From: Nocardioides pantholopis | Lineage (GTDB): Bacteria > Actinomycetota > Actinomycetes > Propionibacteriales > Nocardioidaceae | Direction of reading: 5' to 3' | DNA: 64,000 nt | Assembly (NCBI RefSeq): GCF_003710085.1 | Contig: NZ_CP033324.1 | Coordinates: 372,001-436,000 of the forward strand | Shown here: positions 17,374-25,476 of the stretch, one piece after another | Layout of the letters: each line of letters opens with the position of its first letter | How positions within the stretch are numbered: position 1 is the first letter of the stretch | The notes under the pieces: model-generated | Database searches by the model: none | Told to the model about the DNA's origin: nothing | The model's input: only the letters and a program-made list of their open reading frames with translations | Translations under genes and position numbers: made by a program

Positions 17374-18078
17374 ATGACGAAAACTGCCGTGGAGATCACC
17401 GGCCTCCGGGTCGTGCGCGGTGGCCGGGCCGTGCTCGACGGCCTCGACCTGACCATCGGCGGCGGCGTGACCGGGCTGCTCGGGCCGTCGGGCTGCGGGA
17501 AGTCCACGCTGATGCGCTGCCTGGTGGGGGTGCAGAAGGTGGCCGGCGGCACGGTCGCCGTGCTCGGCGAGCCGGCCGGCAGCACGGCGCTGCGCAGCCG
17601 GGTCGGCTACGTCACCCAGGCCGCGAGCGTGTACGACGACCTCACCGTCGCCGAGAACCTGCGCTTCTTCGCGCGGGTGCTCGGCGTCGCCGCCGACCGG
17701 GTCGACACGGCACTGGCGGCCGTCGACCTCGAGGACCACCGCGACCAGGTGGTGGGCACCCTGTCCGGGGGCCAGCGGTCCCGGGCCAGCCTGGCCGTCG
17801 CCCTGCTCGGCGAGCCGGCGCTGCTGGTGCTCGACGAGCCCACCGTCGGCCTGGACCCCGTGCTGCGCCGCGACCTGTGGGCCCTGTTCCACCGGCTGGC
17901 GGACCGGGGCACCGCGGTGGTCGTCTCCAGCCATGTCATGGACGAGGCCGAGCGCTGCGACCGGCTGCTGCTGATGCGCGAGGGCCGGATCCTCGCTGAC
18001 GGGACGCCCGCGGCGATCAAGGTCCGGACCGGGGCCGCCGACGTGGAGGGCGCGTTCCTGGCGCTGGTGGCGTCATGA
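17374..18078 (+). CDS. ABC transporter ATP-binding protein (ABC-2 exporter type)
   Basis: 234 residues, one nucleotide-binding domain: Walker A GPSGCGKST (about 38-46), Q-loop YVTQAASVYDDLTV, signature LSGGQRSR, Walker B LLVLDEPTVGLD and switch histidine in VVSSHVMDEAERCD. DrrA-like multidrug or lipid exporters have this architecture, though the C-terminal extension is minimal here. ATGA overlap with the permease gene. Substrate unknown. Confidence 0.94.
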   Translation: MTKTAVEITGLRVVRGGRAVLDGLDLTIGGGVTGLLGPSGCGKSTLMRCLVGVQKVAGGTVAVLGEPAGSTALRSRVGYVTQAASVYDDLTVAENLRFFARVLGVAADRVDTALAAVDLEDHRDQVVGTLSGGQRSRASLAVALLGEPALLVLDEPTVGLDPVLRRDLWALFHRLADRGTAVVVSSHVMDEAERCDRLLLMREGRILADGTPAAIKVRTGAADVEGAFLALVAS

Positions 18079-18812
18079 CGCCCCGCACGACGCTGGCGGT
18101 CGCGGCCCGGGTGCTGCGCCAGCTGCGCCGCGACCACCGGACGCTGGCGCTGTTGCTGCTGGTGCCGTGCCTGCTGATCACCCTGCTGTGGTGGATGTAC
18201 GACGCCGCGGACCCGGCCACCTTCGACCGGATCGGGCCGCCCCTGCTCGCCATCTTCCCGTTCACGGTGATGTTCCTGGTGACCAGCGTGACCACCCTGC
18301 GCGAGCGGACCAGCGGGACGCTGGAACGGCTGCTGACGATGCCGATGGGCAAGCTGGACCTGCTGCTGGGCTACGCCCTCGCCTTCGGGTTGGTCGCGAC
18401 CGTGCAGTCGGGCCTCGCGGTCCTGGTCAGCACGACCCTGCTGGGCCTGGACCTGGTCGGGCCGGTCTGGCTGCTGGTCGTGGTCGCCGTCACCGACGCC
18501 GTGCTCGGCACCGCGCTCGGGCTGTTCGTGAGCGCCTTCGCGCGCACCGAGTTCCAGGCCGTGCAGTTCATGCCGGCCGTCGTGATCCCGCAGATCCTGC
18601 TGTGCGGGCTGCTGGTCCCGCGCGAGGGGCTGCCGGGCGCGCTGGCAGCGATCAGCGACGCGCTGCCGCTGTCCTACGCGACCGACGCGATGATCCAGCT
18701 GACCGGCTCCACCTCGACGGGCGAGGTCTGGCGGGACCTCGCGGTCGTGGCGGCCTTCGCGGTCGCCTGTCTCGGCCTCGGGGCGGCGACCCTGCCGCGG
18801 CGTACTCCCTGA
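18075..18812 (+). CDS. ABC-2 type transporter permease
   Basis: 245 residues with six predicted membrane helices, including LALLLLVPCLLITLLWW, LLAIFPFTVMFLVTSVT, LAFGLVATVQSGLAVLV, VWLLVVVAVTDAVLGTAL and the C-terminal AVVAAFAVACLGLGAA. TTLRERTSGTLERLLTMPM is the coupling-helix motif of ABC-2 permeases and LCGLLVPREGLP is a conserved late loop. It pairs with the preceding ATPase as a half-transporter dimer in the inner membrane. Confidence 0.93.
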   Translation: MTPRTTLAVAARVLRQLRRDHRTLALLLLVPCLLITLLWWMYDAADPATFDRIGPPLLAIFPFTVMFLVTSVTTLRERTSGTLERLLTMPMGKLDLLLGYALAFGLVATVQSGLAVLVSTTLLGLDLVGPVWLLVVVAVTDAVLGTALGLFVSAFARTEFQAVQFMPAVVIPQILLCGLLVPREGLPGALAAISDALPLSYATDAMIQLTGSTSTGEVWRDLAVVAAFAVACLGLGAATLPRRTP

Positions 18813-18821
18813 AGCGCGGCG

Positions 18822-20354
18822 TCAGCGGAACGCGGTCTGCGGGTCCAGGCCCGCGCGCAGCCGCCAGGCGGTCAGCGCCACGGCGAGGCAGGTCTGCTGG
18901 GCGGCATCGTCCAGGGAGACCCCGAGCAGCCGCTCGATCCGCTCCAGCCGGGCGTAGAGCGACTGGCGGCGGATCCCCAGCGCCGCCGCGGTCCGGGCCT
19001 TGCTGCCGCCGTGGACGACGAAGGCGTCCAGGGTCCGCACCAGGTCGGCCGACGCGGCGGTGTCGTAGCCCAGCAGCGGGCCGAGCTGCTCGGCCACGAA
19101 CGTCGCGGTCGCGGTGGCGTCGGCGCCCGCGGCGAGCAGCCGGGGCACCCCGAGGTCGCGGGCCAGGACCACCCCCGACCGGGTGCCGAGGCGGCGGGCG
19201 AGCTGGACCACCTCGCGGGCCTGCGCCACCGCCGGGGCCGCGTCGGCGGGGTCGGCGACCGGGGCCGCCACGGCCAGCACCCGGGCCCCGCCCGCATGCG
19301 CGCCCAGCGCGCCGTACGCCGCGGTGAAGGCGCCGCGGACCCGCTGGGGGAGCGGCCGGTTCCAGCCCTGGCACAGTGCGACGACCTGGCGGCCGGCGGC
19401 CCCGACCACTGCCGGTCCGAGCTCGGCGCCCACCAGCGCCTCGCGCAGCGGCGCGACCAGCTCGTGGGCGGGGATCCGGGGGTCGACGTCGAGCGCGGCC
19501 ACGAGCAGGTGGTGGTCCGTGGACAGGGTCCAGCCGGCCGCGGCCAGCCGGTCCCGCAGGTCCTGCCCGGAGGCCACCGTGCCGGCCACCAGGTCGGTCA
19601 CGACCGCCTGCGCCAGCGACGGCCGGCGACCCTCGCCGGGGTGGCGGCCCAGCTCCAGCGCGGCGGCGACAGCGGCGCGCTGCAGGACGGCGGCGCGCCG
19701 CGAGCCCGGCCGGCCGCGGAGCACGACCTGCCCGGCGGGGCCGGCGGGCCCGCGGACCTGCGCCGACATCCGCTCGGGACCGGCGGCGGCCACCGCCACC
19801 CGACTGCGCTCGACCAGGTTGCCCTCCACGTCCAGGAGCTCCGCCGGGCAGCCCGCCAGCCGGGCGGCGGCGTCCAGCAGCGCGGTCATGCCCTGCCCGT
19901 GCACGACCGGCGCGAGCAGCTCCTGCCAGATCCGCTCGGCGGCGCGCGGGGCGTCCGGGCGCCGCCGGATCAGCAGGTCGTGGAAGTCCTCGATCATCCG
20001 CTCGAACGGCACCACCGCGTGGAACGCCAGCAGCGCCAGGCCGCGGCGCTCCGCGGCCCGGACCAGCTCGCCGGGGATCTCGAAGAACGAGCGGCCCAGC
20101 TCCAGGCCGAGGGCCGAGCACCCGGCGTCGACCAGCTCGTCGACGTACGCCGTGAGCTGGTCGACGGTGCGCCCGTGCAGGCCGAGCCCGGTGGTCAGCA
20201 GGAGCTCGCCGCCGGCGAGCAGCCCGCCCATCTCGTAGACCTCGGAGGAGTGCACCCAGCGCACGGTCACCGCGTCCGGGTCGCCGACCAGCAGGTCGGG
20301 GGCGGAGGCGCGGAAGGAGGGCAGGGCGAGCACCTCGCGCAGGCTGGGCAGCAC
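18822..20354 (-). CDS. PucR-family transcriptional regulator
   Basis: 510 residues. The N-terminal PucR sensor domain (about 1-125) is recognised by LPSLREVLALPSF, VRWVHSSEVYEMGGLLAGGELLLTTG and ALGLELG..FFEIPGELV. A GGDEF-like middle region (about 270-390) follows. The C-terminal HTH_30 domain is DLVRTLDAFVVHGGSKARTAAALGIRRQSLYARLERIERLLG. PucR-type proteins activate purine or pyrimidine catabolism. It is divergent from a cytosine deaminase-permease pair, its likely targets. It starts at GTG 20354, after TTGACA-17-AGGATG. Confidence 0.93.
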   Translation of the reverse strand: MLPSLREVLALPSFRASAPDLLVGDPDAVTVRWVHSSEVYEMGGLLAGGELLLTTGLGLHGRTVDQLTAYVDELVDAGCSALGLELGRSFFEIPGELVRAAERRGLALLAFHAVVPFERMIEDFHDLLIRRRPDAPRAAERIWQELLAPVVHGQGMTALLDAAARLAGCPAELLDVEGNLVERSRVAVAAAGPERMSAQVRGPAGPAGQVVLRGRPGSRRAAVLQRAAVAAALELGRHPGEGRRPSLAQAVVTDLVAGTVASGQDLRDRLAAAGWTLSTDHHLLVAALDVDPRIPAHELVAPLREALVGAELGPAVVGAAGRQVVALCQGWNRPLPQRVRGAFTAAYGALGAHAGGARVLAVAAPVADPADAAPAVAQAREVVQLARRLGTRSGVVLARDLGVPRLLAAGADATATATFVAEQLGPLLGYDTAASADLVRTLDAFVVHGGSKARTAAALGIRRQSLYARLERIERLLGVSLDDAAQQTCLAVALTAWRLRAGLDPQTAFR

Positions 20355-20359
20355 GCGCC

Positions 20360-20388
20360 CATCCTGTCGGCGTAGGACGAAGTGTCAA
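20360..20388 (-). promoter_or_regulatory. Promoter of the pucR-type gene
   Basis: On the reverse strand TTGACA (20383-20388) is a perfect -35, separated by 17 bases from AGGATG (20360-20365). Transcription would start at or near the GTG at 20354. Confidence 0.55.
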
Positions 20389-20400
20389 GCATCACGATGC
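20389..20400. promoter_or_regulatory. Inverted repeat abutting the pucR-type promoter
   Basis: GCATC-AC-GATGC is a perfect 5+5 palindrome directly against the -35 box, a position where a regulator could contact polymerase. It is a candidate PucR-type site. Confidence 0.4.
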
Positions 20401-20404
20401 CTGA

Positions 20405-20423
20405 AAGGGGCGAAACGTCCCTT
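20405..20423. promoter_or_regulatory. Second inverted repeat between pucR-type gene and codA-type gene
   Basis: AAGGGGCG-AAA-CGTCCCTT has eight-base arms with one mismatch. It lies 63 bases before the deaminase ATG and may be an operator or part of that promoter. Confidence 0.4.
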
Positions 20424-20485
20424 GCCGGGTCTTCCGGGCCTCTGGTCGGGTGGGGGTCCGCCGTCCCACGTCCCCAGGAGGACCC

Positions 20486-20947
20486 ATGACCGACCACGAC
20501 GACGACCGGCGCTTCCTCGGTCTCGCGATCGAGCAGGCCCGGATCGGCTGGGACGAGGGCGGCGTCCCGATCGGCGCCGCGCTGGTCCACGACGGGAGCG
20601 TGCTCGCGGTCGGCCGCAACCGCCGCATCCAGCTCGGCAGCCCGATCCGCCACGGCGAGACCGACTGCATCGACAACGCCGGCCGCCAGCCGGCCCGGGT
20701 CTACCGCGAGAGCGTGCTCTACACGACGCTCTCGCCGTGCTTCATGTGCGCCGGCACCGCCGTGCTCTACGACATCCCGCGGATCGTGGTCGGTGAGAAC
20801 CGCTCCTTCCGGGCGTCCGAGGACTGGCTGCGCAGCCGCGGCGTGCGGGTCGACGTCGTCGACGACGCCGAGTGCGTCGCGCTGATGGAGCGGATGCTCG
20901 CCGAGCGGCCGCAGCTGTGGGCCGAGGACATCGGGGAGGAGGGATGA
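20486..20947 (+). CDS. Cytosine deaminase, yeast Fcy1-like (zinc-dependent)
   Basis: 153 residues; yeast Fcy1 has 158. It converts cytosine to uracil and ammonia. HGETDCIDNAGR holds the zinc His and catalytic Glu (HxE), and YTTLSPCFMCAG the two zinc cysteines (PCxxC). The C-terminus VRVDVVDDAECVALMERML.ERPQLWAEDIGEE is strikingly like the yeast enzyme's end, including the ERPQxWxEDIGE lid. It is unlike E. coli CodA, which is an amidohydrolase barrel. AGGAGG (20477-20482) supports the ATG at 20486. It overlaps the permease gene (ATGA), so uptake and deamination are one operon. Confidence 0.88.
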   Translation: MTDHDDDRRFLGLAIEQARIGWDEGGVPIGAALVHDGSVLAVGRNRRIQLGSPIRHGETDCIDNAGRQPARVYRESVLYTTLSPCFMCAGTAVLYDIPRIVVGENRSFRASEDWLRSRGVRVDVVDDAECVALMERMLAERPQLWAEDIGEEG

Positions 20948-22269
20948 GCGCCCGCACCGGCGCCGGCCCGGTCGAGGAGGCGGCGCCGGTCGACCCGGAC
21001 TACCCGGTCACCCCGGTCCCGCTGCACGCCCGCAAGTCGTTCCTCTCGCTGGCCGTGGTGCTGCTCGGCTTCACGGTCTTCACGCCGACGATGCTGGCGG
21101 GCGCCGCGCTCGGCCCGGCGTTCGCCTTCGGCGACCTGCTGCTGGTGATCCTGGCCGGCTCGCTGATCCTCGGGACCTACGTCGCGCTGCTCGGGTACGT
21201 CGGGGCGCGCACCGGCCTGACCACCGTCGTGATGGCCCGCTACAGCTTCGGCCACGGCGGCTCCAAGCTCGCCTCGCTGCTGCTCGGCGGCACCCAGATC
21301 GGCTGGTACGGCGTCATCGTCGGCACCATCGGCGACCTCACCGCCGAGGCCGCCGGCTGGGAGTCCTACGGCGCCAAGGCCGCGATCATGGTGGCGACCA
21401 GCATCCTGATGTGCGCCACCGCCTGCTACGGCTACCGCGGGATGTACTGGGTCTCGGCGGTCTCCACCCCGCTGATCCTGGTCCTCGCGGTGTGGGTCGT
21501 GATCCGCTCCCTGGACGAGGTCGACGGCCTGTCCGGGCTGCTGGACGTGGAGCCGACCGCGACGATGGCGATCCCGGTCGCGATCACCACGGTGGTCGGG
21601 ACCTTCGTCTCCGCGGGCACCCAGGCACCGAACTGGACCCGCTTCGGGCGCACCGGGAGCCAGGCCGTCTGGGCCTGCCTGATCGGGTTCCTGATCGGCA
21701 ACGGGCTGATGATCCTGTTCGGGGCGATCGGCGCGATCACCTTCGGCGAGGGCGACTTCGTGCTGGTGCTCTACAACCTCGGCCTGGTCGGGTGGGGCGT
21801 GTTCCTGCTCTTCGGCAACCTGTGGAAGTCCAACGCCGACACCGCCTACGCCTTCGGGGTCGCGGGCGCCGAGCTGTTCGAGCGGCCGCGCAAGACGCCG
21901 TTCGTGGTCGGCGGCTCGGTGCTGGGCACGCTGCTGGCGCTGACCGGGGTGCAGAACCACCTGGTCGACTACCTGGGCCTGCTCGGCACCTTCATCCCGC
22001 CCCTGGGCGGCGTGATCATCGCTGACTGGTTCCTGCGCTGGCGCCGGGGCATCCCGGAGGGACAGGCCACGACCGCGTTCGACCTGCGCAACCTGGCCGC
22101 CTACGCCCTGGGCAGCCTCGCGGCCTGGGGCTCCAAGGCGGCCGAGATCGGCGTCCCGCCGCTGATCGGGATCGTGGTCGCGGTGCTCGCCACCGTGGCC
22201 CTGGACCGGTCCCGCCGGGACCGGGCCGGCTCGGCAGGTTCCGGTCGGAGGGCAACCACGGGGACGTAA
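20944..22269 (+). CDS. codB: Cytosine/purine permease, CodB-like (NCS1 family)
   Basis: 441 residues with about twelve membrane helices. NCS1 features include TMLAGAALGPAFAFGD (first helix), ARYSFGHGGSKLASLLLGGTQIGWYGV, VGTFVSAGTQAPNWTRFGR, AFGVAGAELF and GTFIPPLGGVIIADWFL. It imports cytosine or related bases by cation symport. Coupling to the cytosine deaminase makes cytosine the most likely substrate. The C-terminal tail is short, basic and cytoplasmic. Confidence 0.92.
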   Translation: MSARTGAGPVEEAAPVDPDYPVTPVPLHARKSFLSLAVVLLGFTVFTPTMLAGAALGPAFAFGDLLLVILAGSLILGTYVALLGYVGARTGLTTVVMARYSFGHGGSKLASLLLGGTQIGWYGVIVGTIGDLTAEAAGWESYGAKAAIMVATSILMCATACYGYRGMYWVSAVSTPLILVLAVWVVIRSLDEVDGLSGLLDVEPTATMAIPVAITTVVGTFVSAGTQAPNWTRFGRTGSQAVWACLIGFLIGNGLMILFGAIGAITFGEGDFVLVLYNLGLVGWGVFLLFGNLWKSNADTAYAFGVAGAELFERPRKTPFVVGGSVLGTLLALTGVQNHLVDYLGLLGTFIPPLGGVIIADWFLRWRRGIPEGQATTAFDLRNLAAYALGSLAAWGSKAAEIGVPPLIGIVVAVLATVALDRSRRDRAGSAGSGRRATTGT

Positions 22270-22272
22270 TCT
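22267..22272 (+). promoter_or_regulatory. -10 box of the proline dehydrogenase gene
   Basis: TAATCT overlaps the codB stop TAA, then seven bases to ATG 22280: leaderless. Confidence 0.6.
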
Positions 22273-22279
22273 CGGCCAC

Positions 22280-23215
22280 ATGTCCCTGCTGAGACAGCCG
22301 ATCCTCCTCCTCGCCCGCAGCGACCGGGTCAAGCGTCTGGCCGAGACGCTCCCGGTCGCCTCGCGGATGGTGGCGGGCTACGTGCCGGGCGAGGGGGTGG
22401 AGGACGCCGTGGCCGCGGCGGCGGCGCTCAGCACCGACGGGCTCGGGGTCAGCCTCGACTTCCTCGGTGAGGACACCCGGGACCGCGGGCAGGCCGACGC
22501 CACGGTCGCGGCGTACGTCGAGCTGCTGCGGCGGCTCTCCGAGCGCGGCCTGCACCACCGGGCCGAGGTCTCGGTGAAGCTCACCGCGGTCGGGCTGGCG
22601 CTGCCGGACGACGGGCCGGGGATCGCGCTGGAGAACGCCCGCATCATCTGTCGCGCCGCCCGCAACGCCGGCACCACTGTCACCATCGACATGGAGGAGC
22701 ACACCACCACCGACGCGACCCTGGGGATCCTGCGCGAGCTGCGCAAGGACTTCCCCGAGACCGGGGCGGTGCTCCAGGCCTACCTGCACCGCACCGAGGC
22801 CGACTGCCGCGCGCTCGCCTACGAGGGCTCCCGGGTGCGGCTGTGCAAGGGCGCCTACGCCGAGTCCGAGGAGGTCGCGTTCACCGACCGCCTCGAGATC
22901 GACAAGTCGTTCGTGCGCTGCCTGAAGGTCCTGATGAACGGGCAGGGGCACCCGATGGTGGCCACCCACGACCCGCGCCTGGTCGAGATCGCGCTGGTGC
23001 TCGCCAGCCGCAACGGCCGGCCCCGGGGGAGCTATGAGTTCCAGATGCTCTACGGCGTCCGGCCCGAGGAGCAGCGCCGGCTCAGCGCCGCCGGGGAGTC
23101 GGTGCGGGTCTACGTGCCGTACGGCGGCCAGTGGTACGGCTACCTGATGCGCAGACTCGCCGAGCGTCCGGGCAACCTGTCATTGTTCGTCTCGTCGCTG
23201 CTGTCAAAGAAGTGA
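22280..23215 (+). CDS. Proline dehydrogenase (monofunctional PRODH)
   Basis: 311 residues. The FAD-dependent TIM barrel oxidises proline to pyrroline-5-carboxylate and passes electrons to quinone. Conserved strands are VSLDFLGED, VSVKLTAVGLAL, VTIDMEEHTTTD, VLQAYLHRTEAD, VRLCKGAYAESEEVAF, MVATHDPRLVEIA and the YEFQMLYGVR / VRVYVPYGGQWYGYLMRRLAERP end, which holds the substrate-binding Tyr and Arg-Arg. It is the single-domain form of Gram-positive bacteria. proC follows 15 bases on. Confidence 0.95.
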   Translation: MSLLRQPILLLARSDRVKRLAETLPVASRMVAGYVPGEGVEDAVAAAAALSTDGLGVSLDFLGEDTRDRGQADATVAAYVELLRRLSERGLHHRAEVSVKLTAVGLALPDDGPGIALENARIICRAARNAGTTVTIDMEEHTTTDATLGILRELRKDFPETGAVLQAYLHRTEADCRALAYEGSRVRLCKGAYAESEEVAFTDRLEIDKSFVRCLKVLMNGQGHPMVATHDPRLVEIALVLASRNGRPRGSYEFQMLYGVRPEEQRRLSAAGESVRVYVPYGGQWYGYLMRRLAERPGNLSLFVSSLLSKK

Positions 23216-23230
23216 GAAGTAGGTAACTCG

Positions 23231-24034
23231 ATGTCGCAGACCGCGATCCTGGGAGCCGGCGTCATGGGCGAGACGCTGTTGTCGGGCCTGGTCCGGGCCG
23301 GCCGCCGCGTCGACCAGCTGCTGGTGGGGGAGAAGCGGGCCGAGCGCGCCCGCGAGCTCGAGGAGCGGTACGGCGTGTCAGTGGTCGCCAACACCGACGC
23401 GGCCGCGCGGGCCGACACCGTCGTGCTCGTGGTCAAGCCCCAGGACATGGCGGTGGTGCTCGAGGAGATCGCGCCGGTGCTGCGGGCCGGCCAGCTGGTG
23501 GCCTCGCTGGCGGCGGGCATCACCACCTCCTTCATCGAGTCGCGGGTCCCGGCCGGCGTCGCCGTGGTCCGGGTGATGCCGAACACCCCGGCCCTGGTCG
23601 ACGAGGGGATGTCCGCGGTCTCGGCGGGCTCGCACTGCAGCGAGGAGCAGCTCGCCGAGGTCGAGTCGCTGATGGCGTCGGTCGGCAAGGTGCTGCGCAT
23701 CCCCGAGCGGCAGCAGGACGCGGTCACGGCGATCTCCGGCTCCGGCCCGGCCTACCTGTTCTTCGTCGTGGAGTCGATGATCGAGGCGGGTGTCCACCTC
23801 GGGCTGCCCCGGGCGACGGCGAGCGAGCTGGCGATCCAGACGATGGTCGGCTCCGGGAAGATGCTGCGCGAGACCGGCACCCATCCCGTGGTCCTGCGCG
23901 AGCAGGTGACCTCGCCGGCCGGCACCACCGCGGCGGCGCTGCGGGAGCTGGAGGACCACAAGGTGCGCGCGGCGTTCCTCGCCGCCATGGAGGCCGCGCG
24001 GGACCGGTCCCGCGAGCTCGCCGCCGGCAGCTAG
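23231..24034 (+). CDS. proC: Pyrroline-5-carboxylate reductase ProC
   Basis: 267 residues. It reduces P5C to proline with NAD(P)H, the last step of proline synthesis. The Rossmann motif is AILGAGVMGETLLSGL, with VVLVVKPQDM, VRVMPNTPALVDEGMSAV, the signature GSGPAYLFFVVESMIEAGVHLGL and EQVTSPAGTTAAALRELE. The position matches Rv0500. It sits directly behind proline dehydrogenase, so the two opposing steps of a proline-P5C cycle are probably co-transcribed. Confidence 0.97.
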   Translation: MSQTAILGAGVMGETLLSGLVRAGRRVDQLLVGEKRAERARELEERYGVSVVANTDAAARADTVVLVVKPQDMAVVLEEIAPVLRAGQLVASLAAGITTSFIESRVPAGVAVVRVMPNTPALVDEGMSAVSAGSHCSEEQLAEVESLMASVGKVLRIPERQQDAVTAISGSGPAYLFFVVESMIEAGVHLGLPRATASELAIQTMVGSGKMLRETGTHPVVLREQVTSPAGTTAAALRELEDHKVRAAFLAAMEAARDRSRELAAGS

Positions 24035-24044
24035 CCGCCCCGGC

Positions 24045-24079
24045 CCTCAGTCCCGCCCCTCAGTCCACGGGCCTCAGTC
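24045..24079. repeat. Three tandem-like CCTCAGTC copies at the glycosyltransferase stop
   Basis: CCTCAGTC occurs at 24045-24052, 24058-24065 and 24072-24079. The third copy contains the stop codon of the minus-strand glycosyltransferase; the other two supply TGA triplets in the two other frames. Confidence 0.6.
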
Positions 24080-25357
24080 GCGCGGCATCCGGGTGCGACC
24101 GCGGCGGGCGTCGAGGTTGTCGAAGAGCGCCTCCCACTGGTCGACCACGGCGGCCAGCCCGTAGCCGCGGGCGGTCTCCATCGCCTCCGCTCCGAGCCTC
24201 CGGCGCAGCGCGGGGTCCTCGACCACGCGGAGCAGGGCCCGGGAGAGGCCCGCGATGTCCTCGCGCCCGACCAGCAGCCCGTTGACGCCGTCCACGATCA
24301 GCTGGCGCGGCCCCTCCGGGCAGTCCAGGCTGACCGGCGGGAGCCCGGTGCTCATCGCCTCCAGGAGCACCATCGGCAGGCCCTCGTAGCGCGACGACAT
24401 CGCGTACGCCGAGGCCTCCCGCAGCCGGCCCTCCATGTCGTCGGTGAACCCCATCAGCCGGGCCCGGCCGACCAGACCGAGCTCGGCGATGCGCCGCTCG
24501 ATGACCGGCCGCTCCGGCCCGCTGCCGTAGATGTGCAGCTCCCAGTCCGGGTGCGCGGCGGCGACCGGCGCGAACGCCTCGACCAGGCGGTCGAACGCCT
24601 TCTGGGTGGCCAGCCGGCCGGCGCTGATGATGACCGGGGCGGTGAGCGGCGCCGGCTCGGTGACCGCGAACGGCGTGGCGTTCGGGATCACCGCCAGCCG
24701 CGCCGGCGTCGGCCCGAGCTCCGCGCGCCAGCGGTCCAGGTCGGCGATGGTCAGCGTCGTGAACGCGTCGAGTCGGTCGCCGACCTCGCGCAGCGCCCGC
24801 TTGAGCTGGCTGAGGCGGCGCACGTGGGTCATGTGCTCCTGGGTGACCACCAGCGCGTCCGGGTGCGCCCAGCGCGCCGCGGCCACGGCGAGCGCCGGGC
24901 GGGTGGCCAGCACGATGCCTGGTGGCAGCGCCTTCAGCCGCTCGCGCAGCAGCCGGTCGGTGAGTGCGGAGAGGACCTCGTCGATGCCCTCGGCGAGCTC
25001 ACTGGGCCGGCGGTCGAGCTCCCGGTCGCGCTCGGTGGCCGCCGGGTCGCGCCGCGGCCGGGGCAGCGGTGCGGCCGGGGTCTCGCCCGCCCGGTCGACC
25101 AGGAAGCTCAGCCGGACGTCCGGGTGCACCTCGACGTAGGGCCGCTGGCGCAGCCGGTAGACGCTGAGCACCTCGACCGCGTGCCCGCGGGCCGCCAGCT
25201 CGTTGGCGACCAGGAAGATCGTGCGCGGGATGCCCCCGGTGCCGTAGGCGTTCTTGGCCAGGATCGTGACCCGGCGGCGCCGTTGCGCGCGCGCCCGGTC
25301 GCGGCGTCGCCAGACGGGCGGCAGGGGGCGGCGTTCGGCAGCCGTGGGCTCGGGCAC
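24074..25357 (-). CDS. Glycosyltransferase family 4 protein
   Basis: 427 residues. It has the GT-B fold: an N-terminal domain starting RVTILAKNAYGTGGIPRTIFLVANELAARGHAVEVL with the glycine-rich loop, and a C-terminal donor domain with VIISAGRLATQKAFDRLVEAF, LHIYGSGPERPVIERRIAELGL, RARLMGFTDDMEGRL and the E-x7-E signature in SSRYEGLPMVLLEAMSTGLPPVSLDCPEGPRQ. GT4 members build cell-wall or exopolysaccharide glycans from nucleotide sugars. The acceptor is unknown. GTG 25357 lies six bases after TACGCT; the open frame to 25438 crosses that promoter. Confidence 0.9.
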   Translation of the reverse strand: MPEPTAAERRPLPPVWRRRDRARAQRRRRVTILAKNAYGTGGIPRTIFLVANELAARGHAVEVLSVYRLRQRPYVEVHPDVRLSFLVDRAGETPAAPLPRPRRDPAATERDRELDRRPSELAEGIDEVLSALTDRLLRERLKALPPGIVLATRPALAVAAARWAHPDALVVTQEHMTHVRRLSQLKRALREVGDRLDAFTTLTIADLDRWRAELGPTPARLAVIPNATPFAVTEPAPLTAPVIISAGRLATQKAFDRLVEAFAPVAAAHPDWELHIYGSGPERPVIERRIAELGLVGRARLMGFTDDMEGRLREASAYAMSSRYEGLPMVLLEAMSTGLPPVSLDCPEGPRQLIVDGVNGLLVGREDIAGLSRALLRVVEDPALRRRLGAEAMETARGYGLAAVVDQWEALFDNLDARRGRTRMPRD

Positions 25358-25363
25358 CGCAGG

Positions 25364-25369
25364 AGCGTA
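25364..25369 (-). promoter_or_regulatory. -10 box of the glycosyltransferase gene
   Basis: Reverse strand TACGCT, then six bases, then GTG 25357. Confidence 0.55.
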
Positions 25370-25463
25370 GCCGCGCCGGGACCGGTTGGGGTCACGACAA
25401 CCCGATCGCCGCGCCGGCGGCGGCCAGCACGTGAGCATGCCGCCACGGCGCCCGGCCCGGCGG

Positions 25464-25469
25464 TAGCGT
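25464..25469 (+). promoter_or_regulatory. -10 box of acuC
   Basis: TAGCGT, then seven bases, then ATG 25477: leaderless. Confidence 0.6.
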
Positions 25470-25476
25470 CCCGCCC

